Shown: positions 8,673 through 17,396 of the stretch, piece after piece
How positions within the stretch are numbered: the first letter of the stretch is position 1
Layout: each line of letters starts with the position of its first letter
Origin: Marinilongibacter aquaticus
Lineage (GTDB): Bacteria; Bacteroidota; Bacteroidia; Cytophagales; Spirosomataceae
DNA length: 64,000 nucleotides
Assembly (NCBI RefSeq): GCF_020149935.1
Contig: NZ_CP083757.1
Span: forward strand, 2,877,501 to 2,941,500
Direction: 5' to 3'
Position numbers and translations under genes: made by a program
Notes under the pieces: generated by a model
Seen by the model: the letters and a program-made list of their open reading frames with translations, nothing else
What the model was told of the DNA's origin: nothing
The model's database searches: none

Positions 8673-10070
8673 ATGAACAAATACATAGAAGAGAACAAGC
8701 AGCGGTTTTTGGATGAGTTGATTGAATTTCTGAAAATCGCATCCGTCAGTGCAGATCCGAAATTCAATAATGAAATGCAGGAAGCGGCCCAGTGGGTGAA
8801 AGGCAAATTGCTCGATGCGGGAATGGATTCCGCAGAAATTTGCCAAACAAAGGGTCATCCGGTTGTGTATGCCGAAAAGCAAGTGGACGCCAGTTTGCCT
8901 ACTGTACTGGTATACGGGCATTATGATGTTCAGCCCGCAGATCCCTACGAACTTTGGAACAGCCCACCCTTTGATCCCGTAATCAAGAAAACGGCTGCTC
9001 ATCCCGACGGAGCTATTTTTGCTCGCGGAGCATGCGATGACAAAGGTCAAATCTACATGCATGTCAAAGCCGTTGAAATGATGCTTGCCCAAAATCAATT
9101 GCCTTGCAATGTGAAAGTGATGTTTGAAGGAGAAGAAGAGGTTGGTTCTGAAAATTTGGAAACGTTTATCAAGGAAAATAAAGAGCGTTTGGCAGCGGAT
9201 ATCATTCTGATTTCTGACACTTCGATTATTGGGAACGATATACCTTCAGTAGAAACGGGTCTTCGTGGATTGGCTTACATGGAAGTTGAAGTGACTGGCC
9301 CGAACAGGGACTTGCACTCTGGTGTTTACGGCGGAGCAGTGGCCAATCCAGCCAATGTGTTGGCTAAAATGATTGCCTCTTTGCACGACGAAAATGGCAA
9401 GGTTACCGTAAAGGGTTTCTACGATAAAGTAGTGGAATTGAGTGTGGAAGATAGAGCGGCTTTGGAAGCGGCTCCATTTGACGAGGCTGCGTACAAGTCA
9501 GATTTGGATGTGAAGGAAGTGGACGGAGAAAGAGGCTATACAACCCGAGAGCGATCTTCTATTCGCCCCACATTGGATGTAAACGGGATGTGGAGTGGAT
9601 ACACTGGTGAAGGTTCTAAAACAGTGTTGCCCTCAAAGGCATTTGCCAAAATCTCCATGCGTTTGGTTCCTGATCAAGATTGGAAGGAAATATCCGGCCT
9701 TTTCGCCGAGCATTTTAAATCCATCGCTCCAGATACGGTTAAAGTGAAAGTGAGCAGGCACCATGGAGGGCAACCGTATGTAACGCCAATGGACTCTCTA
9801 GGATATAAGGCAGCTTATGCGGCAATGAAAGAATCTTTCGGCAAAGAGCCTGTGCCCACTCGTGGTGGAGGAAGTATCCCCATCGTTTCCCTTTTCGAAG
9901 AGGTGTTGGGGTTAAAGTCTATTTTGTTTGGTTTTGGTTTGGATTCCGACGCCCTGCACTCGCCCAATGAGCACTATGGACTTTTCAATTTCTATAAAGG
10001 AATTGAGGCAATCCCTTTGTTTTATTCACATTATGCCGCATTAAAAAAGGATGAGCATGTCAATCAATAA
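8673..10070 (+). CDS. M20-family dipeptidase
   Basis: The 465-residue metallopeptidase has the usual M20 layout. A metal-binding HYDVQP motif is followed by ARGACDDKGQ (bridging Asp) and EGEEEVGS (catalytic Glu plus ligand). A lid/dimerisation domain contains SGVYGGAVANP, and the C-terminal ligand motif is HSPNEHY. It belongs to the dipeptidase group (carnosinase/DapE-like 'dipeptidase'), normally about 450-460 residues. It should be cytoplasmic, hydrolysing dipeptides with two metal ions. Its stop codon overlaps the start region of murQ, so it may be co-transcribed with that peptidoglycan-recycling gene, which would suit turnover of murein-derived dipeptides; that link is inference. Confidence 0.9.
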   Translation: MNKYIEENKQRFLDELIEFLKIASVSADPKFNNEMQEAAQWVKGKLLDAGMDSAEICQTKGHPVVYAEKQVDASLPTVLVYGHYDVQPADPYELWNSPPFDPVIKKTAAHPDGAIFARGACDDKGQIYMHVKAVEMMLAQNQLPCNVKVMFEGEEEVGSENLETFIKENKERLAADIILISDTSIIGNDIPSVETGLRGLAYMEVEVTGPNRDLHSGVYGGAVANPANVLAKMIASLHDENGKVTVKGFYDKVVELSVEDRAALEAAPFDEAAYKSDLDVKEVDGERGYTTRERSSIRPTLDVNGMWSGYTGEGSKTVLPSKAFAKISMRLVPDQDWKEISGLFAEHFKSIAPDTVKVKVSRHHGGQPYVTPMDSLGYKAAYAAMKESFGKEPVPTRGGGSIPIVSLFEEVLGLKSILFGFGLDSDALHSPNEHYGLFNFYKGIEAIPLFYSHYAALKKDEHVNQ

Positions 10071-10875
10071 TATGACGACCGAGCAGAGCTCGAATTACGA
10101 AGATTTGGACAAGATGTCTGTGCACGAAATATTGACAGGCATTAACAATGAAGATCAAACCGTACCCTTGGCTGTGGCCAAAAGTATGGGGCAGATAGAA
10201 GCTTTGATCGAGCAGGTGGTACCCAGAATGCAGCAAGGCGGAAGGCTTTTTTATATAGGAGCGGGAACAAGTGGACGATTGGGTATTGTGGATGCTTCTG
10301 AGTGCCCCCCAACCTATGGCGTGCCGCACGGATTGGTTGTAGGAATAATGGCCGGTGGAGATTCGGCGATTCGTAAGGCGGTCGAATTTGCAGAAGATGA
10401 TCCCGAGCAAGCTTGGAAAGATTTGGAAGAATATCATCTGACAGAAAAGGACACCTTGGTGGGGATTGCGGCCAGCGGGCGAACACCTTATGTTATTGGT
10501 GGTTTGCAAGCTGCCAATGCTGCAGGCTTGCTGACAGGCTGTATTGTCTGCAATGCGGGTAGCGATGTGGCCAAAAACGCTCAATATCCTGTGGAGGTTG
10601 TGGTTGGCCCAGAGTTTGTGACCGGCAGCACGAGGATGAAATCAGGGACGGCACAAAAATTGGTCTTGAATATGCTATCGACCACAGTGATGATTCGTTT
10701 GGGTAAAGTGCGAGGGAATAAAATGGTGGATATGCAGCTTTCGAATGAAAAACTTGTGGATCGTGGCACAAAAATGATCATGCAGGAAGTCGAAGGTATA
10801 GCATACGAAGAGGCTAATGCCCTTTTGCTCAAATATGGCAGTGTGCGTGCGGCTGTCGCGAATTATTCAAAATGA
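10057..10875 (+). CDS. murQ: N-acetylmuramic acid 6-phosphate etherase
   Basis: The 272-residue product cleaves the lactyl ether of MurNAc-6-phosphate to GlcNAc-6-phosphate and lactate in peptidoglycan recycling. It shows the SIS-type sugar-phosphate fold with IGAGTSGRLGIVDASECPPT, the IAASGRTPYVIG segment and the ending GSTRMKSGTAQK. The start is uncertain: ATG codons occur at 10051, 10057 and 10072. I took 10057 because AGGA lies just upstream. The gene overlaps the end of the dipeptidase gene, and its stop overlaps the next start (ATGA), so the three genes may form one transcript. No muropeptide transporter or AnmK is in the window. Confidence 0.93.
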   Translation: MSINNMTTEQSSNYEDLDKMSVHEILTGINNEDQTVPLAVAKSMGQIEALIEQVVPRMQQGGRLFYIGAGTSGRLGIVDASECPPTYGVPHGLVVGIMAGGDSAIRKAVEFAEDDPEQAWKDLEEYHLTEKDTLVGIAASGRTPYVIGGLQAANAAGLLTGCIVCNAGSDVAKNAQYPVEVVVGPEFVTGSTRMKSGTAQKLVLNMLSTTVMIRLGKVRGNKMVDMQLSNEKLVDRGTKMIMQEVEGIAYEEANALLLKYGSVRAAVANYSK

Positions 10876-11867
10876 ACAACTGGCCAGACTGGATAGCACT
10901 GAATTGGTTTTTGCCCAGCACGATTAAAAGTTTTTCGTGGGCCAATCCCATGTATTTGTATGCCATTGCTGGTCTGCCCATTGTTTTTCTTTTTAGATGG
11001 TTTGTATTCAGCAGCAACCGGCAAGACCTGAAGCTGAGTATTTCGGCACAATGGATTCGCGGGTATTGGCTGCGTTGGTTTCGTTGGTGGCCATCTTTGT
11101 TTTTTGGTTTGGGCCTCACGTTCTGTTTGATCGCCCTGGCTAGACCGCAAAGGGCTGTGCCTCAGGAGGAAGCCCTGTCAGAAGGCTTGAGTCTGGTTTT
11201 AGCCTTGGACATTTCAGAATCTATGGAAACCAAAGACCTTTTGCCCAATAGGCTAGAGGCGGCCAAAACCGTTGCTCGCCAGTTTATTCAGGCGAGGGTG
11301 AACGATAAGCTGGGCCTGGTTATTTTTGCTGGCGAGGCTTTTAGCCTATGTCCACTTACTTCAGATTATCAATTGTTGCAAAGCTTTTTATCTGAAGTGC
11401 ATGGGGGTCAGATAAAAGCTTCGGGTACGGCCATTGGCTCGGCAATTGCCACTTCAATCAACCGGCTTCGTGACGATCCGGGCAAAAGTAAGGCGATTAT
11501 TTTATTGAGTGATGGCGACAATACAGCCGGAACAATTGGCCCAGAAACGGCTACTGAATTGGCAAAGTCTTTTGGCATTCGTATCTATACCATTGCTATT
11601 GGCAAAAAAAGAGCGGGCGAAGTGGATTTCGGTACTTTGCGAAAAATGGCATTGGATAGTCGAGGAGCATTCTTTTCTGCGGTATCGGGTTCGGCATTGA
11701 GTAATGTTTTCACCGAAATAGATCTGCTCGAACGTAGCCGTTTCGACGAGCTGGGCCTTCGCGAAATGTCGGATTATTACTATGTCTACCTCAACTGGGC
11801 TATTTGCTTTTTGTTGATATATCTCGTTTTGAAAAACACCCCAATTGGCAATGTCCTTGAAGATTAA
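10872..11867 (+). CDS. BatA-like membrane protein with von Willebrand factor A domain
   Basis: The 331-residue product has membrane segments at about residues 27-45 and 73-92, a VWA domain in the middle and a C-terminal membrane helix near 305-322. The metal-dependent adhesion site is complete: DISES at residues 113-117, a Thr/Ser in SGTAIGSA and an Asp in LLSDGDN. This is the BatA (aerotolerance-locus) layout. Such proteins usually sit beside MoxR ATPase, DUF58, BatB and BatC genes; none is present here, so this is a solitary copy. Its start overlaps the murQ stop by 4 bases. The nucleotide-sugar dehydrogenase starts inside its end. Function beyond protein-protein interaction in the envelope is not known. 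Confidence 0.8.
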   Translation: MNNWPDWIALNWFLPSTIKSFSWANPMYLYAIAGLPIVFLFRWFVFSSNRQDLKLSISAQWIRGYWLRWFRWWPSLFFGLGLTFCLIALARPQRAVPQEEALSEGLSLVLALDISESMETKDLLPNRLEAAKTVARQFIQARVNDKLGLVIFAGEAFSLCPLTSDYQLLQSFLSEVHGGQIKASGTAIGSAIATSINRLRDDPGKSKAIILLSDGDNTAGTIGPETATELAKSFGIRIYTIAIGKKRAGEVDFGTLRKMALDSRGAFFSAVSGSALSNVFTEIDLLERSRFDELGLREMSDYYYVYLNWAICFLLIYLVLKNTPIGNVLED

Positions 11868-13086
11868 AGGTAGGGAAATCGTTGTGGTCGGTCTAGGATA
11901 TGTAGGCTTGCCTGTGGCTATGGCCTTCCAAGAGCATTTCGATGTGCTCGGTTACGATATAGATAAAGAAAGGCTAAAAGAGCTAAGAAAGGGTTTTGAC
12001 CGTACGCGTGCTTTTGGCGAAGTCGATATAAAGAAGGCTTCGCGACTCTCTTTTTGTGCCGAAATTCATAAAAGGGAAAGAGAGAGGGTGTTTATTGTTA
12101 CAGTTCCAACGCCAATTGACCAAGAGCAGAAACCGGATTTATCACATCTTTCAAGGGCCTGTAAAGAGGTGGCCTCTTTTTTAAACAAGGGCGATGTAGT
12201 CGTTTTTGAAAGTACTGTCTACCCGGGCTGTACGGATGATCTCTGCATACCTATGATTGAAAATCATAGTGGTTTGAAAATAAATCAAGATTTTTATTGC
12301 GGATATTCGCCTGAACGCATAAGTCCGGGAGATACGATAAATAATTTGAGTTCGGTTGTAAAACTTACTTCGGGATCGAACCCAGAGGCGGCGAACTTCA
12401 CGGATGCACTATACAAACTTATAGTAAAAGCAGGGACTTGCTTGGTCTCGAGTATCAAAGTGGCGGAGGCCGCAAAGCTGGCCGAAAACTGTCAAAGGGA
12501 TGTCAATATATCTTTTGTCAATGAACTATCCATTGTCTTCGACAAGCTGGGCCTAAATGTTTCAGAGGTGCTGAAGGCAGCTGCCACCAAGTGGAATTTC
12601 CTCGATTTTAAACCAGGTCTTGTGGGTGGGCATTGTATTAGTGTAGACCCTTATTACTTAATACACAAAGCCCAAAGTGTTGGGTATGCCCCTAAAGTTA
12701 TCGGGGCCGGTCGCGAAGTAAATGAACTGATGCCAAGTTTTGTGGCCGCAAAATGTGCAAAGAAGTTGTTGAAAGAGGGCATAGAGCTTCAAGGTGCGAA
12801 GGTCTTGATTTTAGGAGTTTCTTATAAATCCAACTGTCCAGATTTGCGAAATAGCAAAGTCCCCAACTTAAGACAAGAGCTGCTGGAGTTTGGCGTGAAA
12901 GTCGATGTGTATGACCCTTTGGCAAGTAAAGGAGAGGTGATAGAACAATTTGGTTTCAAATTGGAAGAAGAAAAGAGTTTGTCCAATTATGAGCTTGTTT
13001 TACTCATTGTTCCACATGAAGAGATTTTAAAGGAGTTGACTTTTTTCAGGAGTAAAGGAGACATTTTTATGCAGTGGCCAGAGTAA
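11851..13086 (+). CDS. UDP-sugar (GlcNAc/ManNAc type) 6-dehydrogenase, slightly short C-terminus
   Basis: The 411-residue product is a nucleotide-sugar dehydrogenase of the WbpA/WecC/TviB branch, oxidising C6 of a UDP-HexNAc to a uronic acid. The Rossmann motif is GLGYVG (14-19). Catalytic Cys262 sits in GLVGGHCISVDPYYL, and Lys209 lies in AEAAKLAEN. The ATG at 11851 fits the family N-terminus better than an upstream TTG, and the gene overlaps the VWA gene by 17 bases. The protein ends in MQWPE, roughly 15-20 residues earlier than I would expect, so the last strand and helix of the nucleotide-binding domain look clipped. It opens the polysaccharide locus. The precise substrate cannot be decided from sequence. 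Confidence 0.85.
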   Translation: MSLKIKGREIVVVGLGYVGLPVAMAFQEHFDVLGYDIDKERLKELRKGFDRTRAFGEVDIKKASRLSFCAEIHKRERERVFIVTVPTPIDQEQKPDLSHLSRACKEVASFLNKGDVVVFESTVYPGCTDDLCIPMIENHSGLKINQDFYCGYSPERISPGDTINNLSSVVKLTSGSNPEAANFTDALYKLIVKAGTCLVSSIKVAEAAKLAENCQRDVNISFVNELSIVFDKLGLNVSEVLKAAATKWNFLDFKPGLVGGHCISVDPYYLIHKAQSVGYAPKVIGAGREVNELMPSFVAAKCAKKLLKEGIELQGAKVLILGVSYKSNCPDLRNSKVPNLRQELLEFGVKVDVYDPLASKGEVIEQFGFKLEEEKSLSNYELVLLIVPHEEILKELTFFRSKGDIFMQWPE

Positions 13087-13202
13087 GGTAATGCCATTGC
13101 TTTATTATCCATATAATAACAATTGGATTCCATCAATTGAATCGTGCATTTTTTTCCGTAAACTTGCCAAAATTTAGATACCAAAGGATTCATCAAGACA
13201 GT

Positions 13203-15506
13203 ATGATTCTACGCCAACTTCTGCCCTTCATTGTGTTGTTCTCCCTTACTTTCTCGGTATTGGCTCAGCGGCCGTCCACTCAGAAAGTGGATGACTTATC
13301 AGATGTCCAAATCGAACAATTCCTGAAAGAAGCCCAAAAACGAGGACTTTCCGAATCGGAAATCGAAACCATTGCTTTGTCGCAAGGCTATTCCGCTCAG
13401 GATATATCCAAAATGCGGAACAGGATTCAAGAATTGAAATACGGAAGTGTAAAGGAAATTAAGCAGGATACAGTAACAGCTCGTCAACAATTGGGCGAAT
13501 TGGCTCAAAGGACGGTGACCGAAGTAGAAGAAGAGGACGAAGAAGTAGAAAAGAAAAAGAAAGTTTTTGGTAAAGAACTTTTCAAAAATGAAAAACTCAC
13601 TTTTGAGCCGAGTTTGAATATTCCAACGCCAGAGGGTTATGTCTTGGGTGCCGGAGACGAGCTCAGAATTGATATTTCGGGTTATGCCTATCAGCATTAC
13701 GATGCGAAAGTTTCGCCAGAGGGTACAATTCGTTTGGAAAGCCTGGCTCCAATATATGTGAATGGCCTTACAATTGTGGAGGCAAAAAAGCAGATTGTCG
13801 ATCGTTTGAAAGTGCTTTTCGGAGGCTTGAAAAACGGAAGCTTGACCGCGGATGTAACCTTGGGGAACGTGAGGAGTATTCAGGTTACTGTGCTTGGCGA
13901 AGCTGAAGTGCCTGGTACATATACGCTTTCGTCGTTGTCGCGAATGTTCAACGCCCTTTATCTCTGCGGAGGGCCGACGAGAAAGGGTTCTTTTAGGAAT
14001 GTAAAATTGATCAGAAACAATAAAGAGATTGGGGAACTCGATCTCTACGGTTTTTTAACGAAAGGCATCGCCGATGGCAATTTGATGCTTCAGGATCAAG
14101 ATATGATCTTTATCCCATTGGCCAATATCCAGATTGAAGTAGAGGGGCAAGTGAAAAGGGAAGGCCTTTTTGAGATGAGGTCGGATGAAACTTTGGCTGA
14201 TGCCATACTTTATGCCGGTGGTTTTGCTGATGATGCCTTTAAAGGGGCGGTAAATGTAGAGAGGCGAACAGCTCGCGAGAAAAGATTGATTTCCGTGGAA
14301 GAAAGGGATTACGATTTGCAGAGCTTGCAAAATGGCGATTTGATAAGCGTGTCGGCCATTTTAGACAGATTCGAAAATAAGGTAGAAGTGCTTGGTGCCG
14401 TTTTCAGGCCCGGGGGATATGCATTGGGAGACAATCTTAAAACACTGAAGCAGCTTATTCAGAGGGCGGAAGGCTTAAGAGAAGATGCGTTCAAAGATCG
14501 TGCAGTTTTGATACGACAAGATGAGAATCTTGATCCATATACGCAATCCATCAACTTGAATAAGCTTTTGGAGGGTTCTGCGGCTGACATCGAGCTTCGG
14601 AGGAACGACAAATTGATTGTAAAGTCGGTTGTCGAGCTCAGGGAAATTCGAAAGGTTGAAATTTCAGGAGCCGTGAATATACCCGGGGAGTATGATTTTG
14701 TGGAGCACACCACAGTTAACGATTTGATTTTGATGGCCGGAGGCTTTACTGAAGGGGCGACTACAAAACGGATAGAAATTGCAAGAAGAGTGTATAAGGA
14801 TGAGACCTCTTCTCAAACGGTTGAGGTTTTGAATTTTGAGTCGACAAAAAACCTGACTGACGAATCTATTGAACTGGAACCATTTGATAAGGTTTTTATA
14901 CGGGAATTGCCCAATTATGAAGTGCAGAAGACCGTGAAGGTGGTTGGGGAAGTAAATTATCCTGGTGAATACTCCATAGAAAGGCGTAATGAGCGGGTGA
15001 CAGACTTGATCCGAAAGGCAGGTGGTTTAAGAGACGAGGCGTTCTTGAGTGGTATTCGTTTTTACAGAGACAGTTCTTTGATTGCCATCGATTTGGAATC
15101 CGTACTGAAAAAAGGTGAAGGGTATGGAAATATTATTGTACAAGATGGAGACAGTTTGGTAGTACCCAAGATTTCTGGTATTGTAAAAGTTTCCGGTCAG
15201 GTATTGAGTCCTACATCAGTTGCATATGACCCCTCTTTTTCTTTTTCCGACTATATTGCTCAAGCTGGCGGCTATACCGATTCGGCTTTTGTGAAAAGAA
15301 CATTCGTCCGCTATGCAAACGGACTGTCGAATAAAACACGGACATTTTTGGGGGTGAAGAACTTTCCTGAAGTGAAGGAAGGGATGGAAATCATAGTGCC
15401 AGAGAAAAAGAAACACGTATGGTCTACATCTGAAAGAATTGCAGTGGTGACGGCTTTGGTTTCGATGGTTTCTCTCACGGCCACAATTGTGCGTCTATTC
15501 AATTAG
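13203..15506 (+). CDS. Polysaccharide export outer-membrane protein with multiple SLBB domains (Wza-like)
   Basis: The 767-residue product begins with a clear signal peptide (MILRQLLPFI..., cut near Ala21-Gln22). An upstream TTG would place 22 extra residues before that signal, so ATG 13203 is preferred. A charged Glu/Lys-rich stretch (about 105-125) precedes a poly-export domain (GYVLGAGDELRIDISG), followed by at least five SLBB-type repeats, each with a VxVLGEVxxPGxY-like strand and an AGG motif. A C-terminal hydrophobic helix (about 745-762) ends the protein. It should form the outer-membrane channel for the polysaccharide made here, working with the Wzz-like protein encoded 5 bases downstream. 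It lacks a lipobox, unlike enterobacterial Wza. Confidence 0.88.
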   Translation: MILRQLLPFIVLFSLTFSVLAQRPSTQKVDDLSDVQIEQFLKEAQKRGLSESEIETIALSQGYSAQDISKMRNRIQELKYGSVKEIKQDTVTARQQLGELAQRTVTEVEEEDEEVEKKKKVFGKELFKNEKLTFEPSLNIPTPEGYVLGAGDELRIDISGYAYQHYDAKVSPEGTIRLESLAPIYVNGLTIVEAKKQIVDRLKVLFGGLKNGSLTADVTLGNVRSIQVTVLGEAEVPGTYTLSSLSRMFNALYLCGGPTRKGSFRNVKLIRNNKEIGELDLYGFLTKGIADGNLMLQDQDMIFIPLANIQIEVEGQVKREGLFEMRSDETLADAILYAGGFADDAFKGAVNVERRTAREKRLISVEERDYDLQSLQNGDLISVSAILDRFENKVEVLGAVFRPGGYALGDNLKTLKQLIQRAEGLREDAFKDRAVLIRQDENLDPYTQSINLNKLLEGSAADIELRRNDKLIVKSVVELREIRKVEISGAVNIPGEYDFVEHTTVNDLILMAGGFTEGATTKRIEIARRVYKDETSSQTVEVLNFESTKNLTDESIELEPFDKVFIRELPNYEVQKTVKVVGEVNYPGEYSIERRNERVTDLIRKAGGLRDEAFLSGIRFYRDSSLIAIDLESVLKKGEGYGNIIVQDGDSLVVPKISGIVKVSGQVLSPTSVAYDPSFSFSDYIAQAGGYTDSAFVKRTFVRYANGLSNKTRTFLGVKNFPEVKEGMEIIVPEKKKHVWSTSERIAVVTALVSMVSLTATIVRLFN

Positions 15507-15511
15507 TAATT

Positions 15512-16558
15512 ATGCAAGAAGAACACGTTAACGATAATCTAATAACTATAGACTTTCGGGCTCTTTTAAAAGTTTTATGGAAGGAGAAGTTTCTGATCGC
15601 GGGCATTACACTGCTTTTTACGGCTCTGGGTGCGTGGTATGCTTTCACCGCTCGTGAGGAGTTTTCTTCAGAAGGTAAGATTTTGCCCGAATTGAGCAGC
15701 GGGGGAGGTTCTACGCTTGGTGGGTTGGCGAATTTGGTAGGTATTGGAGGCTTTGAGTTGGGCATAAAAAACAATACCGATGCCATTCGCCCGGATTTAT
15801 ATCCTGATGTTTTACAAAGTACCCCGTACTTTTTGTCTTTGTTGCAAGCGACTGTTCGGACAAGAAACAATGATAGTTTGCGTTTTGAGGACTTTTATCA
15901 CCAAGCAATAGAAGAAGGTAAGGAGCCAGAACAGAAATCCTTATCGAAATACCCTGTAGACATTTCAGGAGTTATTGTGTTGAATAAGTTGACAGAGGAC
16001 AGGATTAAGGATTTGAAAGACCGGATCAACGGGTCGATCGACAAAAAGAGTGGCGTAATAACAATTAGTGCGAAAATGCCTGATCCGGTGGTTGCGGCAG
16101 AGGTGGCCCGTTTTTCCATGGATTACTTAACAAACTACGTGACAGCGTACCGCACGGAGAAGAGCAAACAGGAAGTCGACTTTTTGGGTAAGAAAGTGGC
16201 GGCGGCGAGAGGGGAGTTTTATGAAGACCAGGCAAAAAAGGCGAGATATGCCGATCAATATTCTGCTCCCACAATTCGTTTAAAGTCGGCAGATGTACAG
16301 AGAGAAAGAATTGAATCGGAGTATCAAATGTCTTCTGCTCTATACAATGAACTGTTGAAGAAATACGAAGAAGCAAAAATTAAATTACAACAGAACACAC
16401 CTGTTTTTCAGATAATGAATCCACCACTCACGCCAACAAAGAAGTCGGAACCAAGGAAGGCTGTTATTGTCTTTTTTTTCCATATTTTCGGGATTTTTTT
16501 TTCCTTGATGGCGGCCATTATCCGCAAGGGGAATTTTAAGCTAGTTTCAGAGAGTTAA
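15512..16558 (+). CDS. Wzz/chain-length determinant protein without kinase domain
   Basis: The 348-residue inner-membrane protein has the classic Wzz topology: a membrane helix at about 27-45, a large periplasmic part with coiled-coil character (about 205-300), the proline-rich motif PPLTPTKKSEPRKA and a second membrane helix at about 317-337. The C-terminus stops right after that helix, so there is no BY-kinase domain, and no Wzc-type kinase or phosphatase gene is in the window. It probably sets polymer length together with the flippase and polymerase encoded downstream. It is the last gene before base composition becomes clearly AT-rich. Confidence 0.88.
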   Translation: MQEEHVNDNLITIDFRALLKVLWKEKFLIAGITLLFTALGAWYAFTAREEFSSEGKILPELSSGGGSTLGGLANLVGIGGFELGIKNNTDAIRPDLYPDVLQSTPYFLSLLQATVRTRNNDSLRFEDFYHQAIEEGKEPEQKSLSKYPVDISGVIVLNKLTEDRIKDLKDRINGSIDKKSGVITISAKMPDPVVAAEVARFSMDYLTNYVTAYRTEKSKQEVDFLGKKVAAARGEFYEDQAKKARYADQYSAPTIRLKSADVQRERIESEYQMSSALYNELLKKYEEAKIKLQQNTPVFQIMNPPLTPTKKSEPRKAVIVFFFHIFGIFFSLMAAIIRKGNFKLVSES

Positions 16559-16573
16559 TGAATTAGGTTAGTT

Positions 16574-16990
16574 ATGAAGGATATTTTAAGACCAAAAGTA
16601 ATTGAGTTGCCAAAAAAATTGGATGACAGGGGGAACTTGTCATTTTTTGAGAATAAAAATCAAATCCCCTTTGAAATTAAAAGGACTTATTGGATTTACG
16701 ATGTGCCTGGCGGCGAACTTAGAGGAAGCCATGCATTTAAGAAACAGAGAGAGTTCATTATTGCTTTGTCGGGAAGTTTTGATATTATATTAAATGATGG
16801 ATATCGAGAAGAAAAGTTCTCAATGGTTAGATCATATTATGGACTTTATGTACCTCCAATGTATTGGAGAAGGATTGAGAATTTTTCAACTAATTCATTA
16901 GCACTTATAGTTTCAGATCGACATTTTGAAGAAGAAGACTATATCAGAGACTTTGAAGAGTTTAAAGAGCGTACAAATGGGTACAATTAG
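16574..16990 (+). CDS. FdtA/QdtA-like cupin (sugar 3,4-ketoisomerase family), altered active-site histidines
   Basis: The 138-residue product is a WxcM/FdtA-type cupin, the family converting dTDP-4-keto-6-deoxyglucose to its 3-keto isomer. The fold is clear (RGSHAF...ALSGSFDIILNDG...LYVPPMYWR). However, the active-site run that reads His-Ala-His then His in active relatives is His53-Ala-Phe55 and Arg59 here. One of the catalytic histidines and a further histidine are therefore replaced. Its neighbour at 16977 keeps all three. It may be a non-catalytic partner or have shifted substrate or stereochemistry. The two genes overlap by 14 bases. Confidence 0.75.
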   Translation: MKDILRPKVIELPKKLDDRGNLSFFENKNQIPFEIKRTYWIYDVPGGELRGSHAFKKQREFIIALSGSFDIILNDGYREEKFSMVRSYYGLYVPPMYWRRIENFSTNSLALIVSDRHFEEEDYIRDFEEFKERTNGYN

Positions 16991-17396
16991 TGATTGTAAA
17001 TACTTGAATTTTTCGAAAATAAAGAATAGGGCTGGAAATATTACTATTTTAGAGAATGGTGATGGTCGTGTATTGCCTTTCGACGTTAAGAGGGTGTTTT
17101 ATTTGTTTGATATTCCTTCCGGGCAATCGAGGGGGGCACACGCTCATATGGAATGTCATCAACTGCTCATAGCGGCTAGCGGAAGCTTTGAAGTACATTT
17201 AAATGATTCTAAAGGAGAAAAGGTAGTGTACCTTAATAGGCCAGATATGGGCTTGTATGTGCCTCCGGGTATTTGGGCATCCGAAAGAGGGTTTTCCTCT
17301 GGCTCAATATGCCTTGTATTAGCTTCTCATTTGTATGATGAGAGAGATTATATTCGAGAATATGGTGAGTTTTTGATTTATTGTGGTAATGAGTAA
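16977..17396 (+). CDS. FdtA/QdtA-like dTDP-4-keto-6-deoxyglucose 3,4-ketoisomerase
   Basis: The 139-residue cupin has the intact family motif with His55, His57 and His61 (RGAHAHMECHQ), followed by SGSFEVHLND and LYVPPGIWA. It should isomerise dTDP-4-keto-6-deoxyglucose to the 3-keto sugar used for Fuc3NAc or Qui3NAc. The start at ATG 16977 overlaps the previous cupin gene by 14 bases and gives the expected N-terminus; longer in-frame starts would lie inside the neighbour. The acyltransferase and aminotransferase that complete an Fdt/Qdt-type pathway follow directly. The dTDP-glucose synthesis genes (rmlA, rmlB) are not in this window. Confidence 0.82.
   Translation: MGTISDCKYLNFSKIKNRAGNITILENGDGRVLPFDVKRVFYLFDIPSGQSRGAHAHMECHQLLIAASGSFEVHLNDSKGEKVVYLNRPDMGLYVPPGIWASERGFSSGSICLVLASHLYDERDYIREYGEFLIYCGNE

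Noticed and set aside
13087-13160. Short CAATTG-containing repeats before the SLBB gene as an attachment site
   Set aside because: The repeats are only 6-8 bases, AT-rich, and there is no integrase or second copy in the window.
13020-13202. Possible frameshift restoring the end of the nucleotide-sugar dehydrogenase
   Set aside because: The next frame stays open for a while but its translation does not resemble the expected C-terminal strand and helix, so a frameshift is not supported.
16574-17396. The two cupin genes as halves of one broken gene
   Set aside because: Each encodes a complete cupin domain of normal length, so they are paralogues rather than fragments.
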